DNA of 64,000 bases from Paenibacillus ihbetae (GCF_002741055.1 NZ_CP016809.1:372001-436000); one strand, 5' to 3'. Counted from the first letter of the stretch, positions 1 through 8,409 are shown. Program-made: numbers and translations. Notes: generated by a model not told the origin, from the letters alone.

Positions 1-1
1 G

Positions 2-379
2 CACGAATTACCATACAAGACGACCAACCGTGAGGGATACCGACAGTACGCTTCGGATCCACAGCACTGCAAGAACTGCCCGTTATTAAATGAATGCACG
101 CGGTCTCGCAACCACCGAAAGGTGGTAACTCGTCATGTCTGGGAGGACAGCAAAGAGTGGGTGCGAGGCAACCGGTTGAGTCGATCCGGGAAATATCTCT
201 ACCGAAAACGAAAAGAAACGATTGAGCGAAGCTTCGCGGATGCCAAAGAGCTCCATGGGTTTCGCTATTGCCGTTTGCGCGGGCTGCAAAACGTCAGGGA
301 ACAGGCCCTGATGACAGCAGCTGTACAGAACATGAAGAAGATGGCGATCCACCTGGATCGCCTGGAAAAACGGGGGTAA
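2..379 (+). CDS. IS1182-type transposase, C-terminal part (cut by window edge)
   Basis: The frame is open from base 2, so the 5' part lies outside the window and about 125 residues are visible. They show a Cys-x2-Cys...Cys cluster (KNCPLLNEC) followed by the conserved RKRKETIERSFADAKELHG block, which carries the last acidic residue (Glu) of the DDE catalytic triad in IS1182-family transposases, and a QNMKKMA tail. The protein would cut and join the ends of its insertion sequence. The visible part has no frameshift, so the element may be intact. The stop codon lies inside a hairpin that reads as a terminator. The left end of the element is not visible, so its activity cannot be judged. Confidence 0.85.
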   Translation, partial: HELPYKTTNREGYRQYASDPQHCKNCPLLNECTRSRNHRKVVTRHVWEDSKEWVRGNRLSRSGKYLYRKRKETIERSFADAKELHGFRYCRLRGLQNVREQALMTAAVQNMKKMAIHLDRLEKRG

Positions 380-388
380 TCTCCCCGT
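367..388 (+). terminator. Hairpin overlapping the transposase stop codon
   Basis: AAAACGGGG and CCCCGTTTT arms flank the TAA stop and end in a short T-run. It is likely an intrinsic terminator of the transposase gene. Confidence 0.55.
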
Positions 389-417
389 TTTCACTTTTGA
401 AGTGACCACTTGAAATT

Positions 418-456
418 GAGAAACCCTGCACTTTAGAAAAAAGTACAGGGTTTCTC
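418..456. repeat. Long inverted repeat, possible right end of the insertion sequence
   Basis: GAGAAACCCTG (418-428) pairs exactly with CAGGGTTTCTC (446-456), and inner ACT/AGT bases extend the stem. It lies about 40 bases after the transposase. It could contain the terminal inverted repeat of the element or act as a second terminator. The left end needed to decide is outside the window. Confidence 0.5.
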
Positions 457-466
457 GACAATCTGA

Positions 467-487
467 GCCCGCATAATGCGGGCTTTT
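467..487 (+). terminator. Small GC-rich terminator hairpin
   Basis: A GCCCGC stem, a five-base loop, GCGGGC, and then TTTT. It reads as a rho-independent terminator on the plus strand, just outside the presumed insertion sequence. Confidence 0.6.
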
Positions 488-604
488 AGGCGTACATGAT
501 AATCGGTATTCACTTGTTCTTGGCTGGTCCCATTATAACTTCGTCAGTGTCAAGCCGCCTAAACAGCTTCATGATGGCTGCAATATTCCTGAGCCTTTCG
601 GTGG

Positions 605-1594
605 TTAAAAAATGCTATCGGGAACGTAATAAATTTTCTGAGTATCCTTCTTATTTACCGGATCTGTAACAATCGTGAAATACACATTGCCGTTCTTGGT
701 CTGCACACCCTCGATTTCGCGGTTGCCCACATTGGTTATCTTCACTAGCGATTTATACGCGCCTGTGTTAGACATCATGGCAATCTGCGGCGTTTCCCCC
801 TCGGCTCCGCCTGAGGTATAGATTTCGGTGCTGCCTAGCATATCGACCCCTTGGAAGGAGCCGTTCGGTCTAATAATGGCACTGCCTGATTGGGTGAAGC
901 TGGTCACGCAGGCGCTTACCGCTGCCGCGCTGTCCATTCGTACCATTTCATTGCTGTCAAGCAGCTTGTTCAAAGCCACCGTGTCATAGATCGACCAGGT
1001 CACGGTGCCTTCCTTCGTCTGCACGCGGAAGACTGTGTGCGTGCTGTTTCCGCCCCCATCCACACGGTAGGTGTCTCCCAATCTTGCACCCGTCTTATTG
1101 GCGTAATTCATGTAGGTAAACCTGCGAAGATCCGTATAATCAACGGTTGTGCCCGGTGAATACTGAACTCTTGCTACCTGGAGTGACCAATAATAGTCCG
1201 TGGATGGATCAGCTTTAGAGCTGAAGTAGAAATAATTCTCGCCATTGTACGTATACATGTCCAGCGTTTGGCAATGGCCGGTGTTGGTAATCGTCATTTT
1301 ATCAACAAACGTGGCGTTATTTCCGTCGATCAGCAATCTTGAGAGATAGCAATTGCCTCCAGACCGCTGCGTTACATAAATATATTTTGAAGCGATGTAA
1401 GCTTTCTGCACCACCACATTATGCTGAAGTCCCTTGAGGTTGTAGGCGAGGGTTGCGGAGGCGTTTACAGTCTTATCGGGGGTTGCCGCAAACGCGGGCA
1501 GAGCTGACATACTGAAAATATAAATGGCAAGAAGTGCAGAGGCGAGGGTTATCAACCGCCTTTTCAAATGGTTCCACGTTCGAACTTGCAGCAT
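605..1594 (-). CDS. Secreted helveticin J-like class III bacteriocin
   Basis: The protein (about 329 aa) resembles helveticin J, the large heat-labile bacteriocin of Lactobacillus helveticus. I recognise the family by blocks such as ASKYIYVTQRSGG, GHCQTLDMYTYNG, YFYFSSKADPSTDYYW and a late EGVQTKNGNVYF stretch. The start is placed at the second Met of the open frame because GGAGG sits 8 bases before it; the first Met codon is inside that ribosome binding site. The N-terminus has basic residues, a hydrophobic core (about 14-33) and a likely cleavage after AFA, so it is exported by the Sec route. No immunity, processing or transport gene is adjacent. Helveticin-like proteins occur outside lactobacilli with unproven activity, so 'bacteriocin' is a family-level call. 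Confidence 0.75.
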   Translation of the reverse strand: MLQVRTWNHLKRRLITLASALLAIYIFSMSALPAFAATPDKTVNASATLAYNLKGLQHNVVVQKAYIASKYIYVTQRSGGNCYLSRLLIDGNNATFVDKMTITNTGHCQTLDMYTYNGENYFYFSSKADPSTDYYWSLQVARVQYSPGTTVDYTDLRRFTYMNYANKTGARLGDTYRVDGGGNSTHTVFRVQTKEGTVTWSIYDTVALNKLLDSNEMVRMDSAAAVSACVTSFTQSGSAIIRPNGSFQGVDMLGSTEIYTSGGAEGETPQIAMMSNTGAYKSLVKITNVGNREIEGVQTKNGNVYFTIVTDPVNKKDTQKIYYVPDSIF

Positions 1595-1790
1595 ACGGAT
1601 TACCTCCATTTGTTATAATCTTTATCCTTGCACATGTCCCTGCAACCTGAGATGTCTCCAATACGCGAAACAACGGGAGTACGCGATCTTCCTCCTTCCG
1701 TCAACTATGGGCAAGTGCTGCCCGTATCATCCATATCCGACTCGATGGTCACCTCCCTTTTTAAGGAATGTTTGCAAGTTGTTCTTCTAT

Positions 1791-1819
1791 AATTTAACAA
1801 ATGTATTGCATTTTATCAA
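1791..1819 (-). promoter_or_regulatory. Candidate sigma-A promoter for the helveticin-like gene
   Basis: On the minus strand TTGATA (1814-1819) is followed after 17 bases by TAAATT (1791-1796), in an AT-rich stretch. It matches 5/6 of the -35 and 4/6 of the -10 consensus. It implies an untranslated leader of about 190 bases. Confidence 0.35.
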
Positions 1820-1927
1820 AGCTTTCATAGCAGGCCGTGATAACGATTCATAGATTTGCCTTAAATGGAGTTATGCATCATCCGCCGCGTATAAATCCAC
1901 TCATCCAAACGGTAAATTCAACGCCAG

Positions 1928-1955
1928 AAGCCCCGCCCTGATAATGGCGAGGCTT
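1928..1955 (-). terminator. Hairpin downstream of the ABC permease-hydrolase gene
   Basis: AAGCCCCGCC and GGCGAGGCTT arms with one mismatch lie about 60 bases after the stop of the minus-strand gene. There is no clear T-tract on that strand, so termination is tentative. Confidence 0.35.
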
Positions 1956-2013
1956 TACGGAAGGTGAGCGCATGAAGAGAACGTCCATTTTCAAACGCAT
2001 TCATGCCCAAACG

Positions 2014-5000
2014 CTACTCCATAACTCGAACTTCCGTGTTCGTTGAGCTCGTTGTTTCTAGAAGCGGCTGCGGCAAGCCCTTTAAATGATGATCGAAGAA
2101 AGCCGCCACATATTCCCGCTGCGCGTCAAGCGCTTGCTCAGGGTCAGCCGTTCCAATGCTCTGCTGGACCGAAAGCCTGGAAAGGCTCACCTCGCTTGCA
2201 AGCTGAGGCAACAGAGACTGATAATCGGTAAAGGTAAAATGGGCCCCGTTCGGTATGGCCACATCCAATTTCCAACCGCTTGTATGGTTCCAGAACATGG
2301 CCCGGTCCTCCGCCGTCAAATGCGAGTCCACTTCACCTTCGTCGTTGAACCCGGAGTTCAGCAGCATAAACGGACGATCCAGGCCATCCTGTGCTACGGG
2401 CAGGGGATGATTGGGCATATGCCCCATCGTTCCGTCCATATCGATCCCCGCATCGATTCGCTCATCCTCATACATCGTTTGAGCGGCCGTTGCTCCCCCC
2501 GCAGAGTGCCCGTAAATGCCTACCTTGGAAAGATTAAGGAGGGCAGCCAAACCGTGAGGAAGCTGCTTCTTGCCGGTGTCCGGATTGCTGCCTGCCCTCA
2601 TCCCGGTCAATTGATCCAGGACAAACCGAACATCATTGACGCGGACATCGATCATCTTAAGCACCGTTTCCGCACTGAATGCCGGCAACGTCTCCGTCAC
2701 GACCCGACCGTCGGGAAATTCGACGACCGATGCTTCATGCGTATGATCCAAGGTAATGACGATATATCCGCGGCTTGCCAATTCCTGCACCAGGATGGTG
2801 CCAAAGCTTCGCGGAATGGAGCCGCCCGGGGAGAAGATAATCACTGGCCAGCCTCCCTCAATCTCGGCCGCAGGCGCATCCAGCCATGCGTGGGTATCGA
2901 TATCGGCCAGATTGACCGTGCCGGGGGTCAGGCCGATGGATGGAAGTTCCGATTCGTCATAATGCTTAGCCGCACCTTCCCGCATATATTTAGCTCTTTG
3001 TCCGCTTTCTTCTTCGGCCGGGTACCAGATACTGATCATAAGCTCCCTCTGTCCTTCGTTAACCCAAGGATCCATTCTGTCCTTATCCATCAAGTGAAGC
3101 TCTGTCACGCCGACCGGATAGTTCCCCATAGGTGCAGGAATGTGGAGCTGGACGCCTGGCCCCTTCGCAATTTCTTCTTCCTGCGGGATCGGGGCCAGCC
3201 ATACGAAGAGCCCGGCAAGCACGATGGCTACTGACGCGATCACCAGCACCGAAAGACGGATCCAACGCGGGGCTTCCCCAATGAGAATTTTGCTGACAGA
3301 ACCTACGGTCAGCACAAAATAGACCATATAGATCATCATAAACACGCTAATACAGACCAGGACGGGCTCCAGAAGACTGATGCCCCCTAATCCGCCGAAC
3401 AGCCTCCTTAGCCAGCTGAATATGACAATATAATGTCCCGCTCCAACGAGCAGCGGCAGGATAAAGATCATAGCGTTCTGCTTAAAGATCGAACCGCTAA
3501 TCTCGTTCATGCTCACACCGATTCTCCTCAGAACATCGTAGCGGGCCTGATCTCCCGCCGCTTCGGTCAACTGCTTGAAATAAAGGACGCTCCCTGTTGC
3601 CAGGAGGAACACAAGTCCCAAAAACCCGAGGATAAATACATTTAACGCAGCGCTCTCGATTCCGACACGATATTCGGCATAATACGACGACAGCTTTGAT
3701 TCCGGCGTGGCCATGGCGGCAAGCGCATTAGACGTAGCCCTCGTTGTTTTCTGCCCCTCTACCGTGTAGCCGACATAGTCTACAGAAGGACTCTGCCGCT
3801 CGATCGCGCGGTAGGTTTCGTCAGCGACCACGACCATAATATCCGGATAGCTCCAGTTCACGATTCGTTCAATCGTCATATCAGTAAATGCCAGAGTCAA
3901 CGGCTGGGAAGGCAGCTCCAAGGTGATCGTCTCTCCGTCATAATCCGACCATGCATGCTCCGTGTACATCGGGCGAACCGCAATCGCTGCCCCCGGCTCC
4001 GTCACGTCCAGTCGGGGAATGCTGAGCGCTTCCGCTGCCCGGTTATATCCGCTCACGGAGATGACTTTGATGGGCTGCTCGTTAGATGCCAGCTGTTTCT
4101 TCGAAATAATCTCATCGCTCGAAGAATGTCCGTTCAGATGAATAACAGGAATCGTAACCTGCTCGGTCACAGGATGCGCCGCATCGCTTCGGATCATATG
4201 GTCGACTTGCTTGTTAAATGCTTCATCCTGGCTGACAAACATATAGCTGAAGGGAGCGATCAAACGCGTGGAATGCTCGTAGGTATGGTAGGTGCTCAAG
4301 CCAAAGCTGAATGCGCACAACGCCAAAGCCGACAAGATCGAGATGATGCTGAACGTGCGGGCATTCCCCTTCATGCGATAGACCAGGTTCGACGTAACAA
4401 CCAGGTTCAACCCCTTGTAGTAATAACGTTTACGGCGCTTCGCCAATCTCAGGACAAAAATAATGAGCGATGAAAACAAAAGTCCAGTTCCCGCTATAAT
4501 CCCGACCGACATCACCCCAAGATTGGTCAGGATCTGCTCATTATTCGCAAACTCGCGAAGTCCGAACCCATAACTGACCGATAGGACGAGGATAGCTGCG
4601 AACGCTGAAAGGATGGAAGCCTGAGGTTCCCGCTCCCCTTCCTGCTCGGCTCGAAACAGCTCGATCAGCCGGAATCGGTAGATCAGCCTATACGCCTGCA
4701 CTGAAGTGATCAGGATAATAATCATGAACACAATAACCGTACTGATGATCGCCGGAAAGGAGATCGACATCCCGATATCCACGCTAATGCCGAGCAGCCG
4801 GGCCAGGATCATGGTGAAGAGCTTTGACAGCAGAGAGCCGGCACCGATTGCCAATGCGAGAACGATTATACCGATCAGCAGATTTTCATAAAATAGCAAT
4901 CGGCCGATCGTTCGTTTGGGCAATCCCAGCAGGGCATACAGCCCTACTTCCCTCTTCCGTTTTCTGGAGAAGAATTGGTTGGAATACAGGATAAACACCG

Positions 5001-5214
5001 ACACGAACAAGATTAACACAATCGAAGCAATGAAGAACGTGGACTTCATGCTTCTGGACGACTCGATCGCGTTCATGATCTCCTTACTGTACTGCAGGGA
5101 AGCGAAAATATAAAAAATGACGACACTTATAAACATGGAGATGAAATAAACAAAATAATGGCGGAAATTGCCCCGTATGTTTTTCTTGGCCAGATCAAAC
5201 AGCGTCATTGGCAT
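2014..5214 (-). CDS. BceB-type ABC permease fused to a secreted alpha/beta hydrolase
   Basis: This 1066-residue protein has two parts. Residues 1-645 look like a full BceB-type permease of the FtsX family, the class that removes peptide antibiotics such as bacitracin from lipid II: seven N-terminal membrane segments, a large extracellular domain (about 305-520), then three more segments. An extra hydrophobic segment follows (about 653-675), then an alpha/beta hydrolase of the platelet-activating-factor acetylhydrolase/lipase type. In that part I see the nucleophile elbow GHSAGG (Ser904), an MDGTMGHMP block with Asp927 and GAHFTF with His992, a plausible catalytic triad. BceB permeases normally end near residue 646. 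If the first ten segments fold as usual, the eleventh puts the hydrolase outside the cell. The frame is open throughout. It overlaps the ATPase gene upstream by 20 bases, so the two are co-translated. Confidence 0.85.
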   Translation of the reverse strand: MPMTLFDLAKKNIRGNFRHYFVYFISMFISVVIFYIFASLQYSKEIMNAIESSRSMKSTFFIASIVLILFVSVFILYSNQFFSRKRKREVGLYALLGLPKRTIGRLLFYENLLIGIIVLALAIGAGSLLSKLFTMILARLLGISVDIGMSISFPAIISTVIVFMIIILITSVQAYRLIYRFRLIELFRAEQEGEREPQASILSAFAAILVLSVSYGFGLREFANNEQILTNLGVMSVGIIAGTGLLFSSLIIFVLRLAKRRKRYYYKGLNLVVTSNLVYRMKGNARTFSIISILSALALCAFSFGLSTYHTYEHSTRLIAPFSYMFVSQDEAFNKQVDHMIRSDAAHPVTEQVTIPVIHLNGHSSSDEIISKKQLASNEQPIKVISVSGYNRAAEALSIPRLDVTEPGAAIAVRPMYTEHAWSDYDGETITLELPSQPLTLAFTDMTIERIVNWSYPDIMVVVADETYRAIERQSPSVDYVGYTVEGQKTTRATSNALAAMATPESKLSSYYAEYRVGIESAALNVFILGFLGLVFLLATGSVLYFKQLTEAAGDQARYDVLRRIGVSMNEISGSIFKQNAMIFILPLLVGAGHYIVIFSWLRRLFGGLGGISLLEPVLVCISVFMMIYMVYFVLTVGSVSKILIGEAPRWIRLSVLVIASVAIVLAGLFVWLAPIPQEEEIAKGPGVQLHIPAPMGNYPVGVTELHLMDKDRMDPWVNEGQRELMISIWYPAEEESGQRAKYMREGAAKHYDESELPSIGLTPGTVNLADIDTHAWLDAPAAEIEGGWPVIIFSPGGSIPRSFGTILVQELASRGYIVITLDHTHEASVVEFPDGRVVTETLPAFSAETVLKMIDVRVNDVRFVLDQLTGMRAGSNPDTGKKQLPHGLAALLNLSKVGIYGHSAGGATAAQTMYEDERIDAGIDMDGTMGHMPNHPLPVAQDGLDRPFMLLNSGFNDEGEVDSHLTAEDRAMFWNHTSGWKLDVAIPNGAHFTFTDYQSLLPQLASEVSLSRLSVQQSIGTADPEQALDAQREYVAAFFDHHLKGLPQPLLETTSSTNTEVRVME

Positions 5215-5962
5215 CTCCTCCCAGCACGTTCAGCACATCCAATATCTTCTTGAAGAATTCCTTTCTGGCCATGCTTCCCTTGACCAGCTCCGCAAAAATG
5301 CCGCCGTCTTTAATAAATAACACACGGCTGCAATAGCTTGCTGCGTAAGCATCATGCGTGACCATCAGGATCGTGACGGAATCCTGCTCGTTCAAATCCT
5401 TCATCGCCTCGAGCAAGTCGGCTGCAGCGCGGGAATCCAAAGCTCCCGTCGGTTCATCCGCCAGAATCAGTCTCGGATCGGTCACGATTGCGCGGGAAGC
5501 AGCCGTTCTCTGCTTTTGGCCGCCGGAGATTTGATACGGGTATTTGTCCATAATATGACCGATGCCAAAGCGCTCCCCGAACGCTGCCACCCGCTGTTCT
5601 GTTTCGGCAACGTTCATCCTTGCAAGGGCGAGCGGAAGCACAATATTTTCCTTGACGGTCAGCGTATCTAAGAGATGATAGTCCTGAAAAATAAAGCCCA
5701 GCTTCGTTCGGCGAAACTCCGATAATTGCGCTTCATTCATCTGCAGCACCGGTTCCCCGTCGATCACGATGTCTCCAGAGGTCGGCTCGTCAATGGTGGA
5801 TACGATATTGAGCAGTGTCGTTTTCCCGGAGCCGGATGGCCCCATAATCCCGACAAATTCTCCCTCCTGAACAGTCATATCAATCCCGTGCAGTACCGGC
5901 ATCACATTTCCTTTCGCGCCGTAAGACTTTTGTAATTGATGTATTTTAACGATCTCTTTCAT
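5195..5962 (-). CDS. BceA-type ABC transporter ATP-binding protein
   Basis: The 255-residue ATPase has Walker A GPSGSGKTT (41-49), a Q-loop near FIFQDYHLL, the signature SGGQKQR (146-152) and Walker B LILADE (165-170) followed by PTGALD. This is the MacB/BceA/LolD class that pairs with FtsX-like permeases. It would power the permease encoded directly downstream, whose start lies inside this gene. A GGAGG about 10 bases before the ATG supports the start. The gene is divergent from the response regulator and faces a BceR-like operator, so induction by cell-envelope stress is likely. The substrate is probably a cell-wall-active peptide, by analogy. Confidence 0.92.
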   Translation of the reverse strand: MKEIVKIHQLQKSYGAKGNVMPVLHGIDMTVQEGEFVGIMGPSGSGKTTLLNIVSTIDEPTSGDIVIDGEPVLQMNEAQLSEFRRTKLGFIFQDYHLLDTLTVKENIVLPLALARMNVAETEQRVAAFGERFGIGHIMDKYPYQISGGQKQRTAASRAIVTDPRLILADEPTGALDSRAAADLLEAMKDLNEQDSVTILMVTHDAYAASYCSRVLFIKDGGIFAELVKGSMARKEFFKKILDVLNVLGGDANDAV

Positions 5963-5995
5963 CTGTTCTCCACCTCCAGGTAATCATTCCCTGGT

Positions 5996-6001
5996 ATCAT
6001 A
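5996..6001 (-). promoter_or_regulatory. Candidate -10 box of the bceA-like promoter
   Basis: TATGAT on the minus strand lies about 34 bases before the ATPase start and has no good -35 at 17 bases. A missing -35 fits a promoter that needs an activator. Confidence 0.35.
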
Positions 6002-6055
6002 CCACCGTTTTTAACGCGCAGCCTTACTCCTGACTTACGAATTCCTTGTGCAGGC

Positions 6056-6069
6056 TTACATTTTTGTAA
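6056..6069. promoter_or_regulatory. BceR-like operator
   Basis: TTACA-N4-TGTAA, a perfect inverted repeat, matches the TNACA-N4-TGTAA box described for BceR-type regulators. It lies between the divergent ABC and two-component genes, about 30 bases upstream of the expected -35 of the transporter promoter. Confidence 0.65.
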
Positions 6070-6157
6070 CCTTGTCCATTGCGATGATGTTTGCTTTCCG
6101 TATCAAAGGTATAATGTAATGAAATGACGTGAACCGCGCGGATCGGAGGGATCATAT

Positions 6158-6829
6158 GTGAAGATCATGATCGTGGAAGACGATGCTACGATCAGGGAAA
6201 TGCTCGGGGAAACCTTGCAGAAATGGGGATTCGAGCCCGTGCTTTGTGACGATTTTGAACGGGTGCAGGAACGATATGCCGTAGAACAGCCTCATCTTGT
6301 GCTTTTGGACATTAACCTGCCGGTGTATGACGGTTTCCATTGGTGCAGCCGGATTAGGGATGTCTCCAACGTGCCGATTATCTTTCTTTCCTCACGCAAT
6401 ACGCCGATGGATATGGTGATGGCGATCAATATGGGCGGAGACGATTACATACAGAAGCCGTTCTATGACGAAGTGCTGATATCCAAAATCAAAGCGCTGC
6501 TGCGCAGGACCTATTCCTATATCGATCCCGCCCCGAATGTGATCGAGCACGATGGCCTGATCCTGAACCTGCATGATGGGAAGCTGTTATGCGGGGAGCA
6601 ATCGGTGGAGCTGACGAAGAACGAATTCCGAATCCTGAATCTGCTGTTGCAGCGTAAAGGAAGCATCGTTAGCAGAGAAACCATCATGCGTCGTTTGTGG
6701 GAGGATGAAAGCTTTGTGGATGACAACACTTTGACGGTTAATATGACGCGGATTCGAAAAAAACTGGATGATTTGGGTAAAAGCCGGTTCATCACAACGA
6801 TCAAGGGTGAAGGGTATATGATCAAATGA
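6158..6829 (+). CDS. BceR-like response regulator (OmpR/PhoB family)
   Basis: This 223-residue protein has a receiver domain with the acidic pair Asp8/Asp9, phospho-acceptor Asp51 (LLDINLP) and Lys100 (IQKPF), then a winged-helix DNA-binding domain ending SRFITTIKGEGYMIK. The start is a GTG with GGAGGG seven bases upstream. Its stop overlaps the kinase start in an ATGA junction. It probably binds the TTACA-N4-TGTAA box and activates the divergent transporter genes when the kinase signals peptide-antibiotic stress. Confidence 0.92.
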   Translation: MKIMIVEDDATIREMLGETLQKWGFEPVLCDDFERVQERYAVEQPHLVLLDINLPVYDGFHWCSRIRDVSNVPIIFLSSRNTPMDMVMAINMGGDDYIQKPFYDEVLISKIKALLRRTYSYIDPAPNVIEHDGLILNLHDGKLLCGEQSVELTKNEFRILNLLLQRKGSIVSRETIMRRLWEDESFVDDNTLTVNMTRIRKKLDDLGKSRFITTIKGEGYMIK

Positions 6830-7854
6830 GCTTTGTTCGATATTTGGAAGATAAACGTTATGTGATCGTATTGGCCGCCTCGATGATGCTGTTTGTAACC
6901 TTAATGATGGTGATTAGTTCATCCGGAACGTACGATGCCGGAGATATTTTCTACACGTTACTCGGATGCTTGATCTTAACGGCCGCCTATCTGGTCCTTG
7001 GATATGCCCGTCGCTACGCGCATTATCATGCCTTGAATGAAATAACCGGTAACGGCGATGACGTTATGGTCGCTGCCGTACCAAAACCGCTCAGTTATGA
7101 GCAGCGGCTGTATACAGCTTTGGCGAGAAAGCTTCATCAAGCGAAGCTGGATACCTTTCGGAAGTGCCATGAGGAACGGAAGGACTATCATGACTTTATC
7201 ATGTCTTGGATTCACGAGGTGAAGCTTCCCATCACGGCAGCCCATCTGTTGATGAGAAACAGTGCCGGCAAGTCTGCTGAGGAGCTCGTGTATAAGCTGG
7301 AGGATGAAGTGAATAAAATCGATCATTATGTTGAACAAGCGCTCTATTATTCCCGGATCGATTCATTTTCGAGGGATTATCTGATCGCCGAGGTTTCATT
7401 GAACCAGATCATGCGGGCCAGTGTCCGCAAGTACGCCAAGCTATTCGTTGCCAAACGGATCCGTTTTACCATGTGGGAAGAAGAACACGCGGTTCACAGT
7501 GACGCCAAGTGGCTTGGATTTATCATCGACCAAATCATCACCAACGCCTTGAAATATACAAACCAAGGGGGTGCCGTTACCTGTTCCCTCGAGGACAATA
7601 CAAGCGAGAAGCGGCTTTTGATCCGGGATACCGGCATCGGAATCCTCCCGGAAGACCTCGGAAGAATTTTTGATAAAGGTTTCACCGGATCAACAGGCAG
7701 AAATGACGCAAAATCAACGGGTTTGGGATTGTACCTGGCCAGCCAGATGGCCGTCAAGTTGGGGCACCGGCTGTCTGTGCGGTCAGAAGCAGGCCAATAT
7801 ACAGAGCTTACGATCCTCTTCCCTAAATCGCGTAGCATTTATGGGAAGGTTTAA
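6826..7854 (+). CDS. BceS-like intramembrane-sensing histidine kinase
   Basis: The 342-residue kinase has two N-terminal membrane helices (about 12-31 and 40-61) with only a few residues between them and no sensor domain. This is typical of intramembrane-sensing kinases that take their signal from a BceAB transporter. The phospho-acceptor is His130 in SWIHEVKLP. ATP-binding motifs follow: an N-box with TNALKY, then DTGIGI and STGLGLY. It is translationally coupled to the regulator by ATGA and followed by a strong terminator, so the pair is one transcript. Its partner transporter is the divergent hydrolase-bearing system. Confidence 0.93.
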   Translation: MSFVRYLEDKRYVIVLAASMMLFVTLMMVISSSGTYDAGDIFYTLLGCLILTAAYLVLGYARRYAHYHALNEITGNGDDVMVAAVPKPLSYEQRLYTALARKLHQAKLDTFRKCHEERKDYHDFIMSWIHEVKLPITAAHLLMRNSAGKSAEELVYKLEDEVNKIDHYVEQALYYSRIDSFSRDYLIAEVSLNQIMRASVRKYAKLFVAKRIRFTMWEEEHAVHSDAKWLGFIIDQIITNALKYTNQGGAVTCSLEDNTSEKRLLIRDTGIGILPEDLGRIFDKGFTGSTGRNDAKSTGLGLYLASQMAVKLGHRLSVRSEAGQYTELTILFPKSRSIYGKV

Positions 7855-7897
7855 GTAACTTGCTGAGAACGCTGAAGGTTTGCTTTTAACGTATAAA

Positions 7898-7936
7898 GCC
7901 GCTCAAATCTCCCGCAAGAGAGCAGCGGCGTTTTTT
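7898..7936 (+). terminator. Terminator after the kinase gene
   Basis: GCCGCT and AGCGGC arms followed by GTTTTTT on the plus strand. The hairpin may also help end the convergent MarR transcript. Confidence 0.7.
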
Positions 7937-7949
7937 ATGCCGTACATCC

Positions 7950-8390
7950 CTACTTATGCTTATCTTCCAATTGATTGCTTATCTGAAACAACTGCTCTGT
8001 TAATTCTATCCCGGTTTGTTCTCCTATGATATTGGAATACCGATCATATAGATTAAGCCAGGCTTTTTCGATATCCGGTTGAAGCTCTTTCCCCTTGTCT
8101 GTGGAGTAAATCAGGGACATTCTGCCTTTTTGTTCAGCGTACACCAGGCCTTTAGCCTGCAGCTTCTCGATAAAACGGGTCACCGTAGAAGGGGTTATGT
8201 GTAAAACCTCCCCAAGCTCCTTCTGAGAAATGCCTTGCTTCTCATTCACGGCAATCATCAGGAAAGCGTAGGTCGGAGACAAGCCTGTTATGCGGAATTC
8301 ATCCTCGGCTAACTTGGTTATGGAGCGGGCCAACTGATTGGCCGTGAAGTATAGACATCCCTTGAGCAAGTGGTCTTGAAAGTGTTCCAT
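7950..8390 (-). CDS. MarR-family transcriptional regulator
   Basis: The chosen start (MEHFQDHLLKG) is preceded by AAAGGAG with 8 bases spacing; the open frame continues 23 codons upstream without a ribosome binding site. The 146-residue protein is a winged-helix MarR regulator: the HTH (QKELGEVLHITPSTVTRFIEKLQAKGL) and wing (EQKGRMSLIYSTDKGKEL) are clear. Proteins of this type bind small phenolics or sense oxidants and repress neighbouring genes. No obvious target gene is adjacent, and autoregulation is suggested by a near-palindrome just downstream of the promoter. Confidence 0.88.
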   Translation of the reverse strand: MEHFQDHLLKGCLYFTANQLARSITKLAEDEFRITGLSPTYAFLMIAVNEKQGISQKELGEVLHITPSTVTRFIEKLQAKGLVYAEQKGRMSLIYSTDKGKELQPDIEKAWLNLYDRYSNIIGEQTGIELTEQLFQISNQLEDKHK

Positions 8391-8409
8391 TCGATACACT
8401 CCTTTTTTG

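Larger units (their letters stand above)
1595..2013. other. Intergenic region upstream of the helveticin-like gene
   Basis: This 419-base gap holds the probable promoter and a leader of about 200 bases for the minus-strand bacteriocin gene, and near its right end a hairpin that may end the ABC permease transcript. Short reading frames in it lack convincing ribosome binding sites. I see no RNA gene. Confidence 0.6.

Noticed and set aside
2086..3234. 382-codon plus-strand open frame opposite the permease-hydrolase gene.
   Set aside because: It is antisense to the well-supported hydrolase domain, has no family resemblance and no ribosome binding site. It is a codon-usage shadow.
3200..3350. Possible frameshift or lost stop between the permease and hydrolase domains.
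   Set aside because: The frame is continuous, the extra membrane segment makes topological sense and no internal start with a ribosome binding site stands out. A natural fusion is the simpler reading.
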